DNA of 28,231 nucleotides. Source: Pseudomonadota bacterium (GTDB taxonomy: Bacteria; Pseudomonadota; Alphaproteobacteria; Rhizobiales; Hyphomicrobiaceae). Position 1 is the first letter of the stretch; each line of letters starts with the position of its first letter. Location of the stretch: contig JAEYPL010000205.1 in assembly GCA_023410905.1 (NCBI GenBank), forward strand, positions 1 to 28,231, in the 5' to 3' direction. The notes beneath the pieces were generated by a model. That model made no database searches. It was not told the origin of the DNA and saw only the letters and a list, made by a program, of their open reading frames with translations. This document shows, one piece after another, positions 15,541 to 22,726 of this stretch. A program made the position numbers and the translations under genes.

Positions 15541-16569
15541 CTACTTCGCCTTAGCGATGCGGGCATCCCACTCGGGATCCCAGGCGCCTTTTTCCTTCAT
15601 ATACTTTGCGAGACCTGGATGGATCTCGACGAGTTCGACGGAGGATTGTATGCCGCGCTTCTGCATACCGATCATATCGGCGGCGACCTGTGCGTAGGCG
15701 CCATCGGCCTTCTTGAGGGCTTCGGCATTCTTCTCGACGATCGTCAGCTTGCGATAGACGTCGTCCGCCGACACATCGAGACCGACATGGAATCCGTAGT
15801 AGAAGGGGAGGAGCGTGATGGCCTCAACGCCGATATCCTTCTTGAAGACCTTGGCGGGAACGCTGGTCGTCGCGAGACCCTTCTCCTTCAGCGACTTGAT
15901 TTCGGCGTCGCTTGGATTGAGCGCGATCCAATCCGTGGTGAGTGAGGCCTCGGTAATCCAGGGCGGTACGCCCGTCTCTGCATTCGTATAGACGACGAAG
16001 GCCTGGAGATTGCCCGACTCGAGCAGCGAGCCCGCAGTCGCGAGATCGACCTCGGTGTAGTCGTGCTTGATGCCGAGCGCGGTGAGGCCGCGCTCCGTCT
16101 GCGCGCGCGTATCCCACGGGCGCGGGCCGGTGAATGCCTTTTTGCCGGCGAGATCGCCCCAGCTCTTGATCTTGTCCTTGTCGCGCTTGTGGATGCCGAA
16201 GCCGACCTCGGCGGTGAATACCCACATCGACATGATGGGGGCGCGCTGCGCACTGGCCTTGAAGCCTTTGAACCGCGCGATGTCGTTGGCGTACTCGTAG
16301 AAGCCGATATCGGCACCGTAGAAGCCGTCGAACTTATTGGTGGCGAATCCCTTGATCGTGAGGATCGCGCCTGGGGCTGGTTGGACGGTGACGTTGTAGC
16401 CGGTCCACTCCTTGTTCAGGACTTCGGCCAGATTGACGAGCGCTTTGTGGCCCGCGGATCCCACGGCTGAAGTTCCCCAGCGGATTTCTTTTGTCTGGGC
16501 AGAGGCCGTCGGCGCCATGCCACCAACGAGCACGACCATAGCAAGCCCTGCAAAGGCCTTCTTGAGCAT
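15541..16569 (-). CDS. TAXI-family TRAP transporter solute-binding protein, system 1
   Basis: This 342-residue periplasmic binding protein has a signal peptide (residues 1-24, cleavage after ASA or ASAQ). The mature part follows the TAXI layout: a first beta strand IRWGTSAVGSAGHKAL, then VTVQPAPGAILTIKG, DIGFYEYANDIA and a late region with KADGAYAQVAADM. The usual TGG..GxYY opening is replaced by GTSAVGSAGHKAL, so it is a divergent member and its ligand may differ from the known TAXI ligands. It is first in an operon with the fused permease. The start is supported by GGGAG 8 bases upstream of the ATG at 16569. It is transcribed away from the urease operon, from a shared 211-base region. The C-terminus ends DPEWDARIAKAK. 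Confidence 0.88.
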   Translation of the reverse strand: MLKKAFAGLAMVVLVGGMAPTASAQTKEIRWGTSAVGSAGHKALVNLAEVLNKEWTGYNVTVQPAPGAILTIKGFATNKFDGFYGADIGFYEYANDIARFKGFKASAQRAPIMSMWVFTAEVGFGIHKRDKDKIKSWGDLAGKKAFTGPRPWDTRAQTERGLTALGIKHDYTEVDLATAGSLLESGNLQAFVVYTNAETGVPPWITEASLTTDWIALNPSDAEIKSLKEKGLATTSVPAKVFKKDIGVEAITLLPFYYGFHVGLDVSADDVYRKLTIVEKNAEALKKADGAYAQVAADMIGMQKRGIQSSVELVEIHPGLAKYMKEKGAWDPEWDARIAKAK

Positions 16570-16780
16570 GTTTCAAACTCCCGGATTAAGCGCGCTGGTC
16601 TCTTGTCGGACCAATTCGCAGGCTGCGTCATGCTGCATGGGCCCCGAAAATCTGCTGGCCGGCAGCTGGCGAGTAAATTTTTTGTTGTTCAGCGAACAGT
16701 AAGTGCGCATGGGTGGGGTGTCAAACGGCGCCGCCACGTGAGCGCTCGCTCTGTGCGCGGAATGGCAATAGTGTCGGCGA
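16570..16780. promoter_or_regulatory. Divergent promoter region between TAXI system 1 and the urease operon
   Basis: These 211 bases separate two divergent operons and hold no gene. A palindrome TGTTC (16686-16690), AGC, GAACA (16694-16698) lies in an AT-richer patch next to a run of six T (16678-16683) and is the best operator candidate. No convincing sigma-70 or sigma-54 element could be placed by eye. No strong ribosome binding site is seen before the ureD start. Confidence 0.4.
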
Positions 16781-17674
16781 ATGCAGGTTCCTGAATATAG
16801 TGCGCATGGCAACAGCACACGCCGAGACGCGACGAGCGCGCAGGTGGTGGAAGAAGGCGCCGCCGCATGTGCGCTTGCGCGCGTGCGCGCGGCTGGCGGT
16901 CTCAAGGCCCGTTATTTTTTTGCAGATGGCGCGAGCCGCATCGATACTTTGACGGAGTATGGCGGCTATCGTCTGCGTTTTCCGACGACCCACGCGCCGC
17001 ATATCGAATCGAGCCAGATCAATACGGGCGGCGGCATCGTTGGCGGAGACAGCCTCGCGTTCACGCTCGATATGGGCGCGGGTGTCGATGCCGTGCATTC
17101 ATCCGCGACGGCCGAGCGGATCTATCGGTCCATGGGGCCGCCCGCGCGCATCGACATAACCCTCTCGCTCGAAAGCGCGGCGCGACTCGACTGGCTGCCG
17201 CAGGAGACCATCCTCTTCTCTGGTGCACGGCTTCATCGCCGCTTCGAGATCGACATGGCGCCGGATGCACAGCTTCTCATGGTCGAGATGGTCGTCTTCG
17301 GACGTGTCGCGCATGGCGAAGTGCCGGGAGAGGGTGAGTTGCGCGATGATTGGCGTATCCGGCGCGGCGGGAAGCTCGTGTTCGCCGAGGCTGTTCGCCT
17401 GAATGGGCATATAGCGAACGCGCTAGCGCGTCCCGCGGTTGCGGCGGGGGCGAGGAGCACAGGGCTCGTCCTCATGTTCGCCCCTGATGCGGAGGATCGC
17501 CTTGCGGCTGTCCGGGAGGTGATGGCCGGGGCCCGCTCCGAGTGCGGCGCCAGCGCATGGGATGGACGGCTGACTGCCCGATTTCTAGGCACGCCTGAGG
17601 ATGTTCGACGTGACATCATCAGTGTAACGGAAGTGCTCTCCGGCCGTCCGATGCCACGCGTCTGGATGACCTGA
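16781..17674 (+). CDS. ureD: Urease accessory protein UreD
   Basis: This 297-residue chaperone binds apo-urease and, with UreF and UreG, helps insert the two nickel ions. Family hallmarks are present: GGLKARYFF (39-47), then INTGGGIVGGDSL, SSATAERIYRS, WLPQETILFSGARLHRR and VEMVVFGRVAHGE. It is the first gene of the urease operon and is followed by ureA after a 29-base gap. The ATG at 16781 lacks a strong ribosome binding site, but no better start lies close to the conserved region; the first 30 residues are poorly conserved in the family, so the true start could be further in. A run of seven T at 16915-16921 in otherwise GC-rich coding sequence leaves the frame intact. Confidence 0.95.
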   Translation: MQVPEYSAHGNSTRRDATSAQVVEEGAAACALARVRAAGGLKARYFFADGASRIDTLTEYGGYRLRFPTTHAPHIESSQINTGGGIVGGDSLAFTLDMGAGVDAVHSSATAERIYRSMGPPARIDITLSLESAARLDWLPQETILFSGARLHRRFEIDMAPDAQLLMVEMVVFGRVAHGEVPGEGELRDDWRIRRGGKLVFAEAVRLNGHIANALARPAVAAGARSTGLVLMFAPDAEDRLAAVREVMAGARSECGASAWDGRLTARFLGTPEDVRRDIISVTEVLSGRPMPRVWMT

Positions 17675-17703
17675 GAAGCTGAGCAGGAGGGGGCGCCGAC
17701 CGC

Positions 17704-18006
17704 ATGAACCTGACACCGCGCGAGAAGGACAAGCTGCTCATCGCCATGGCGGCGAATGTCGCGCGCCGCCGCCTGGAGCGGGGCGTGAAGCTCAATCATC
17801 CCGAGGCGATCGCGCTTATCACGGACTTCGTCGTTGAAGGCGCGCGCGACGGGCGTAGCGTCTCGGAGCTCATGGCTGCCGGCGCCAAAGTGCTACGCCG
17901 CGACCAGGTCATGGAGGGCATCGCCGAGATGATCCATGACGTGCAGGTCGAAGCGACCTTTCCCGACGGCAGCAAGCTCGTCACCGTCCACAACCCCATT
18001 CGATGA
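17704..18006 (+). CDS. ureA: Urease gamma subunit UreA
   Basis: This 100-residue structural subunit of urease has the standard length and sequence (LTPREKDKLLIAMAANVARR at the N-terminus, LNHPEAIALITDFVVEGARD in the middle, MIHDVQVEATFPDGSKLVTV near the C-terminus). It assembles with UreB and UreC into the (alpha-beta-gamma)3 trimer in the cytoplasm. A purine-rich ribosome binding site (GGAGGGGG) lies about 10 bases upstream of the ATG. The beta and gamma subunits are separate here, as in most bacteria, not fused as in Helicobacter. The next gene in the operon is a UreJ/HupE-type permease, not ureB. Confidence 0.98.
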   Translation: MNLTPREKDKLLIAMAANVARRRLERGVKLNHPEAIALITDFVVEGARDGRSVSELMAAGAKVLRRDQVMEGIAEMIHDVQVEATFPDGSKLVTVHNPIR

Positions 18007-18034
18007 TCAGGCAGTTCAACGGAGCCTTCGCTCG

Positions 18035-18622
18035 ATGAAATTCGCACGCTTCCTTCCGCTCGTACTCGCCGTCGGTTCTCCGCTGTTCCTGGCTGGCTCC
18101 GCCTCCGCGCATACGGGTCACGAGACCGGCTTCTCGTTGATCGACGGCGCGCTCCATCCGCTCGGTGGTATCGATCATCTTGCCGCCATGATCTCGGTGG
18201 GCATTTGGGCTGCCCTTGCTGGCGGCAAGCGCATTTGGGTGTGGCCCGTCGCGTTCGTGCTCATGATGCTGGTCGGCGGCTTCATTGGTCATGCCGGCAT
18301 CGAGTTCCCAGCCGTCGAGCCGGCCATCGCGCTCTCGGTCGTCGCCCTTGGCTTGGCTGTCGCGCTCGGGATCAAAGCGCCCGTCGCTCTCGGGGCCGTG
18401 CTCATCGGTGCGTTCGCGCTCTTTCACGGGCACGCGCACGGCGCAGAGGCGCCAGGAGAGGGCTGGTACGGCTATGCCACGGGTTTCGCGGCCTCGACCG
18501 CGTTGCTCCATGTAGCAGGCATCGCTATCGGCCTCGGCATCGCGCGGCTTGCGAGCCGCACGCCTGCGCGCGTCATCGGTGCCGCCACGGCCGCACTCGG
18601 TGTTTTCCTGATGGTGGCGTGA
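18035..18622 (+). CDS. ureJ: HupE/UreJ-family nickel permease
   Basis: This 195-residue membrane protein belongs to the HupE/UreJ family, thought to import nickel for urease or hydrogenase. It starts with a cleavable-looking signal (residues 1-25, ending ASA) so that the His-rich N-terminus HTGHETG faces the periplasm. The family motif HPLGGIDHL is at 41-49, a His cluster HGHAHG at 131-136, and about six hydrophobic segments span the chain. The ATG at 18035 has GGAG 10 bases upstream; longer in-frame starts would overlap ureA and lack a signal. It lies between ureA and ureB, which supports a nickel-supply role. No hydrogenase genes are visible in the window. Confidence 0.92.
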   Translation: MKFARFLPLVLAVGSPLFLAGSASAHTGHETGFSLIDGALHPLGGIDHLAAMISVGIWAALAGGKRIWVWPVAFVLMMLVGGFIGHAGIEFPAVEPAIALSVVALGLAVALGIKAPVALGAVLIGAFALFHGHAHGAEAPGEGWYGYATGFAASTALLHVAGIAIGLGIARLASRTPARVIGAATAALGVFLMVA

Positions 18623-18631
18623 GGGGGTACC

Positions 18632-18943
18632 ATGAAACCTGGTGAGATCATTACGCCCGACGCCGAAATCGAACTCAACGCAGGCCGCGCCGTCACGACG
18701 CTGACGGTGTCCAACACGGGCGCGCGCCCGATCCAGGTCGGCAGCCACTACCACTTCTTCGAAGCCAACCCCGCGCTGAGTTTCGATCGGGACGCGGCGC
18801 GCGGTGCGCGCCTCGATATTCCCGCCGGGACCGCCGTGCGCTTCGAGCCCGGCCAGACGCGTGAAGTCCGGCTGATCCCGCTCGCCGGCACGCGCACTGT
18901 CTACGGTTTCCGCCAGGAGGTCATGGGCAAGCTCGATCCTTGA
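18632..18943 (+). CDS. ureB: Urease beta subunit UreB
   Basis: This 103-residue structural subunit shows the typical features: MKPGEIITPD at the N-terminus, TVSNTGARPIQVGSHYHFFE (36-55), LDIPAGTAVRFEPGQTREV and YGFRQEVMGKL near the end. Length is normal. It packs against UreC in the cytoplasmic holoenzyme. The gene begins 9 bases after ureJ, with GAGGGGG as a strong ribosome binding site, and a 52-base gap separates it from ureC. That gap contains the short palindrome ATCGCG-CT-CGCGAT (18962-18975), probably too tight a loop to be a stable hairpin. Confidence 0.98.
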   Translation: MKPGEIITPDAEIELNAGRAVTTLTVSNTGARPIQVGSHYHFFEANPALSFDRDAARGARLDIPAGTAVRFEPGQTREVRLIPLAGTRTVYGFRQEVMGKLDP

Positions 18944-18995
18944 GTTCGGTTTGCTCGAATTATCGCGCTCGCGATCATGACATAAGGTACTGCCG

Positions 18996-20711
18996 ATGCC
19001 CGCCAGGATGTCCCGCGCCGCCTATGCCCAGATGTTCGGACCGACGACGGGCGATAAGGTGCGCCTCGCCGATACGGATCTGATCATCGAGGTCGAGAAG
19101 GATCTCACGACCTACGGCGATGAAGTGAAGTTCGGCGGCGGCAAAGTCATTCGCGACGGCATGGGCCAGTCGCAGGTCACGAACGCCGCCGGCGCTGCCG
19201 ACACTGTCATCACGAATGCGCTGATCCTCGACCATTGGGGAATCGTCAAAGCGGACGTCGCGATCAAGGAAGGTCGCATTCTCAAGATCGGCAAAGCAGG
19301 CAATCCCGACATCCAGCCGGGCGTGGACATCATCATCGGCCCGGGCACGGAAATCATCGCGGGCGAGGGCAAGATCCTCACGGCCGGCGGTTTCGACACG
19401 CACATCCATTTCATCTGCCCGCAGCAGATCGAGGATGCGCTCATGTCGGGCCTCACCTCCATGCTCGGCGGTGGTACGGGACCCGCGCACGGTACGCTCG
19501 CGACGACGTGCACGCCGGGGCCGTGGCACATCGAGATGATGCTGCGCGCGTCGGATGCATTCCCGATGAATCTCGGCTTTGCGGGCAAGGGCAATGCCTC
19601 ACTGCCCGGCGCGCTGGAGGAGATGATCAATGCCGGAGCCTGCGCGCTCAAGCTGCACGAGGACTGGGGCACGACGCCGGCCGCGATCGACTGCGCGCTC
19701 TCCGTTGCGGATGATCACGACATACAAGTCATGATCCACACGGATACGCTGAACGAGTCCGGTTACGTCGAGGATACGATTGCGGCGTTCAAGGGGCGCA
19801 CGATCCACGCCTTCCATACAGAGGGCGCTGGTGGCGGCCACGCGCCGGACATCATGAAGGTGGCTGGCCTCAAGAACGTGCTGCCCTCCTCGACCAATCC
19901 CACGCGTCCCTTCACGGTGAACACGCTCGACGAGCACCTCGACATGCTCATGGTGTGCCACCACTTGTCGCCATCCATCCCTGAGGATCTCGCGTTCGCG
20001 GAAAGCCGCATTCGCAAGGAGACGATCGCGGCCGAAGATATTCTCCACGATCTCGGCGCTCTCTCCATGATGTCGTCGGATAGCCAGGCCATGGGCCGCA
20101 TCGGCGAGGTCATCATCCGCACGTGGCAGACCGCGCACAAAATGAAGATGCAGCGCGGCCCGCTGCCGCAGGATCAGGGCAAGGGCAACGATAATTTCCG
20201 CGCCAAGCGCTACGTCGCGAAGTACACGATAAATCCCGCCATCGCGCACGGTGTATCCGAATACATCGGCTCGGTCGAACTCGGCAAGCTCGCCGATCTC
20301 GTGATCTGGTCGCCGGCCTTCTTCGGCGTGAAGCCGGATTTCGTCATCAAGGGCGGCGTCATCGCGGCGGCGCCCATGGGCGATCCCAATGCCTCGATTC
20401 CGACGCCGCAGCCCGTGCATTATCGGCCCATGTTCGGCGCCTTCGGTGGTGCGCGCACGCGCTCGTCGCTGATCTTCGGATCGGCGGCAGCCGTTCAGAA
20501 CGGCGTCGGCAAGCGGCTCGGCCTCGCGAAGGACGTCGTCGCGGTGAAGAATGTGCGCGGTGGCATCTCCAAGAAGAGCATGATCCACAACGACGCGACA
20601 CCCGATATCACGATCGACGCGGAGACCTACGAAGTGCGCGCGGATGGAGAATTGCTGGTCTGCGAACCCGCAAAAATGCTACCCATGGCGCAGCGCTACT
20701 TCCTGTTCTGA
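18996..20711 (+). CDS. ureC: Urease alpha (catalytic) subunit UreC
   Basis: This 571-residue subunit hydrolyses urea to ammonia and carbamate at a dinuclear nickel centre. All residues known from Klebsiella urease are present, shifted by two: His136 and His138 (DTHIHFI), the carbamylated Lys219 (CALKLHEDW), His221, His248 (IHTDTLNES), His274 (HAFHTEGAGGGH), the flap Cys321-His322 (MVCHHLSPSIPED) and Asp362 (SSDSQAMGR). The enzyme should therefore be active. The start at 18996 has AAGG 8 bases upstream; an in-frame ATG four codons later is possible. The gene is followed by ureE with almost no gap. Confidence 0.98.
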   Translation: MPARMSRAAYAQMFGPTTGDKVRLADTDLIIEVEKDLTTYGDEVKFGGGKVIRDGMGQSQVTNAAGAADTVITNALILDHWGIVKADVAIKEGRILKIGKAGNPDIQPGVDIIIGPGTEIIAGEGKILTAGGFDTHIHFICPQQIEDALMSGLTSMLGGGTGPAHGTLATTCTPGPWHIEMMLRASDAFPMNLGFAGKGNASLPGALEEMINAGACALKLHEDWGTTPAAIDCALSVADDHDIQVMIHTDTLNESGYVEDTIAAFKGRTIHAFHTEGAGGGHAPDIMKVAGLKNVLPSSTNPTRPFTVNTLDEHLDMLMVCHHLSPSIPEDLAFAESRIRKETIAAEDILHDLGALSMMSSDSQAMGRIGEVIIRTWQTAHKMKMQRGPLPQDQGKGNDNFRAKRYVAKYTINPAIAHGVSEYIGSVELGKLADLVIWSPAFFGVKPDFVIKGGVIAAAPMGDPNASIPTPQPVHYRPMFGAFGGARTRSSLIFGSAAAVQNGVGKRLGLAKDVVAVKNVRGGISKKSMIHNDATPDITIDAETYEVRADGELLVCEPAKMLPMAQRYFLF

Positions 20712-20723
20712 GGTTTGTGTGAG

Positions 20724-21344
20724 ATGGCGGGAACACCCCTGCGCGCGTCTTCCGTTCTGAGAGTTGGCCAACTCGCCGACATCGGGATTGTTGACACCAT
20801 TACGCTCGATCGCCAGTCGCGCTATCGGCGCCGTGTCCTGCTGACGACGGACGGCGGGCGCGAGCTGCTGCTTGATTTGCCCGAAGCGACATATCTCGCA
20901 CATGGTGACGGGTTGGCGGTCGAGGGGGGCGCTGTTCTGGTCAAGGCGGCGGCCGAGGATCTGCTCGAGATTCACGCGCATGATGCGCTGGCGCTCGCGA
21001 CCATCGCATGGCATCTCGGTAACCGCCATACGCCAGCCGAGATCACGCGAGGCGCGATCTACATCCAGCCGGATCATGTTCTGGCGGAACTGGTCGAGCA
21101 ACTCGGCGCGCACGTACATCGCGTTCTCCGGCCTTTCGAGCCGGAGGGTGGCGCGTATGGCGGGAAGGGGCCGCTGCACTCGGGGCATCATCATCACCAT
21201 GGCGGTGCGCATCACCATCATCACGATCATGATCACGCGCATGATCACCACCACCACGACGCGGATGGCGAACGCCCACCAAGGCGCGATGTGAAGCTCA
21301 CCGTCGTGCAAGGAACATTTCGCCCGGATAAGCGCGAGTCCTGA
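20724..21344 (+). CDS. ureE: Urease accessory nickel chaperone UreE with long His-rich tail
   Basis: This 206-residue metallochaperone delivers nickel to the UreDFG-urease complex. The N-terminal domain includes LTTDGGRELLLDLPEATYL and the central metal-binding domain includes LATIAWHLGNRH and YIQPDHVLAELVEQLGAHV. The C-terminus has an exceptional His-rich segment, 17 histidines in about 30 residues (clusters HHHHH, HHHHH and HHHH separated by Gly, Ala and Asp), able to bind several nickel ions. The ATG at 20724 is preferred, with AGG 10 bases upstream; a TTG at 20715 would add three residues. It overlaps neither neighbour and sits in the conserved C-E-F-G order. Confidence 0.95.
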   Translation: MAGTPLRASSVLRVGQLADIGIVDTITLDRQSRYRRRVLLTTDGGRELLLDLPEATYLAHGDGLAVEGGAVLVKAAAEDLLEIHAHDALALATIAWHLGNRHTPAEITRGAIYIQPDHVLAELVEQLGAHVHRVLRPFEPEGGAYGGKGPLHSGHHHHHGGAHHHHHDHDHAHDHHHHDADGERPPRRDVKLTVVQGTFRPDKRES

Positions 21345-21348
21345 GGTC

Positions 21349-22092
21349 GTGAGTGAGCGCAGTCCCTTGTCGAGTTCGCCGGTGCGACTGAACGGGACCA
21401 TGCCGGCCACGCCGTCTCCCGGCTTTGATCCGCGCCTGCTTGCCTGGCTCTCGCCGGCCTTTCCGGTCGGCGCGTTCGCCTACAGTCATGGTCTCGAGTG
21501 GGCTGTCGAGCGCGGCTGGGTGCGCAATCACGCGACGCTGACCGAATGGCTGCGCGATCTGCTTGTGCATGGCGCGATCCGAAATGACATGATCCTTCTT
21601 GCTGAAGCCTGGCGCTGCGCGACAAGCGGAAGATGGGCCGATCTTGGCGACGTGAACGCGCTGGCCATGGCACTGCAACCTTCCGCCGAGCGTCATCTCG
21701 AGACGGTCACGCAGGGAAATGCCTTCCTGCAGACAGTTCGCGCAGCTTGGGGGGGCGCGGCGTTTGATGCGATGACGAATGTGCTCGCGCCGGACACGAC
21801 CTATCCTGTAGCGGTCGGCGCTTGTGCGGGTATCCACGGCATGTCCTGGGCGGAGACACTCCAGGCTTTCGGGCTCGCGGCGGTCTCGAACCTGACATCT
21901 GCGGCCATACGACTTTCCGCGGTTGGTCAGACGGATGCGCAGCGTACGATCGCCGCCTTGATGCAGGATATTGCCGCCTGTGCTACGTCGGCAGGAGAGG
22001 CGACATTGGACGATCTCGGCGGCGCGGTATACCGCTCCGACATCGCATCGCTCGCACACGAAACCCAGTACACAAGGCTGTTCCGCTCATGA
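21349..22092 (+). CDS. ureF: Urease accessory protein UreF
   Basis: This 247-residue all-helical protein works with UreD and UreG as the gatekeeper of nickel insertion. Family motifs are LAWLSPAFPVGAFAYSHGLE, LLVHGAIRNDMILLAEAW, then PVAVGACAGIHGMSW and the C-terminal YTRLFR. The start is taken as GTG at 21349, four bases after the ureE stop; an ATG at 21400 would give 230 residues and still include the conserved part, so the exact start is uncertain. The stop codon overlaps the ureG start (ATGA), showing translational coupling of two proteins that form one complex. Confidence 0.95.
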   Translation: MSERSPLSSSPVRLNGTMPATPSPGFDPRLLAWLSPAFPVGAFAYSHGLEWAVERGWVRNHATLTEWLRDLLVHGAIRNDMILLAEAWRCATSGRWADLGDVNALAMALQPSAERHLETVTQGNAFLQTVRAAWGGAAFDAMTNVLAPDTTYPVAVGACAGIHGMSWAETLQAFGLAAVSNLTSAAIRLSAVGQTDAQRTIAALMQDIAACATSAGEATLDDLGGAVYRSDIASLAHETQYTRLFRS

Positions 22093-22712
22093 GCTCATCA
22101 CACGGTCCACTCCGCGTGGGTATTGGTGGCCCGGTCGGATCCGGCAAGACGACGCTGACCGCGGGTCTCTGCCGCGCGCTTCGCGAGCGCTATGACATCT
22201 GCGCCATTACGAACGACATCTACACGAAAGAGGACGCCGAGATCCTCATGCGCATGCAGGCTCTGCCGCTCGAGCGCATCATGGGCGTGGAGACGGGTGG
22301 TTGCCCGCATACGGCCATCCGCGAGGACTGCTCGATCAATCTCTCAGCGATCGAGACCATGCGGCGCAAGTTTCCGAACCTCGATGTCATTCTCATCGAA
22401 TCGGGCGGCGACAATCTCGCGGCCACCTTCTCGCCGGAGCTTGCGGATCTGACGATCTATGTGATCGACGTCGCACAGGGTGAGAAGATCCCGCGCAAGG
22501 GAGGCCCCGGCATCACGCGCTCCGATCTGCTTGTCATCAACAAGACGGATCTAGCCCCGCACGTCGGCGCCGATCTCTCCATCATGGAGAGCGACACCAA
22601 ACGTATGCGCGGCGAGAAGCCGTATGTCTTCACAAACATCCGCGCGGGCACCGGCGTCGACGAGATCGCACGTTTCATCGAACGCATGGGCGGTCTGGTG
22701 ACCGCTGCTTGA
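22089..22712 (+). CDS. ureG: Urease accessory GTPase UreG
   Basis: This 207-residue SIMIBI-class GTPase powers nickel delivery to urease. The P-loop GPVGSGKTT is at 14-22, the nickel-binding CPH motif at 72-74 (VETGGCPHTAIRED), ESGGDNLAATFSPELAD follows, and the guanine-specificity motif is NKTD (VINKTDLAPHVG). Length is normal. The ATG at 22089 overlaps the ureF stop codon. It is the last gene of the operon and ends 14 bases from the convergent TRAP permease gene, so no room remains for a separate terminator of usual size. Confidence 0.98.
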   Translation: MSSSHGPLRVGIGGPVGSGKTTLTAGLCRALRERYDICAITNDIYTKEDAEILMRMQALPLERIMGVETGGCPHTAIREDCSINLSAIETMRRKFPNLDVILIESGGDNLAATFSPELADLTIYVIDVAQGEKIPRKGGPGITRSDLLVINKTDLAPHVGADLSIMESDTKRMRGEKPYVFTNIRAGTGVDEIARFIERMGGLVTAA

Positions 22713-22726
22713 TGGACCATGCGTGG

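Noticed and set aside
16653..16683. Terminator-like short stem followed by a run of T
   Set aside because: The stem has only about 4 pairs, the T-run is more than ten bases away, and no plus-strand gene lies upstream to terminate.
16915..16921. Run of seven T inside ureD as a programmed frameshift site
   Set aside because: The zero frame is intact and full-length on both sides; no alternative product is recognisable.
19599..20588. Long open frame antisense to ureC (329 codons)
   Set aside because: It mirrors the codon bias of the GC-rich ureC gene, shows no recognisable domain and is rich in Arg/His/Asp, as antisense shadows usually are.
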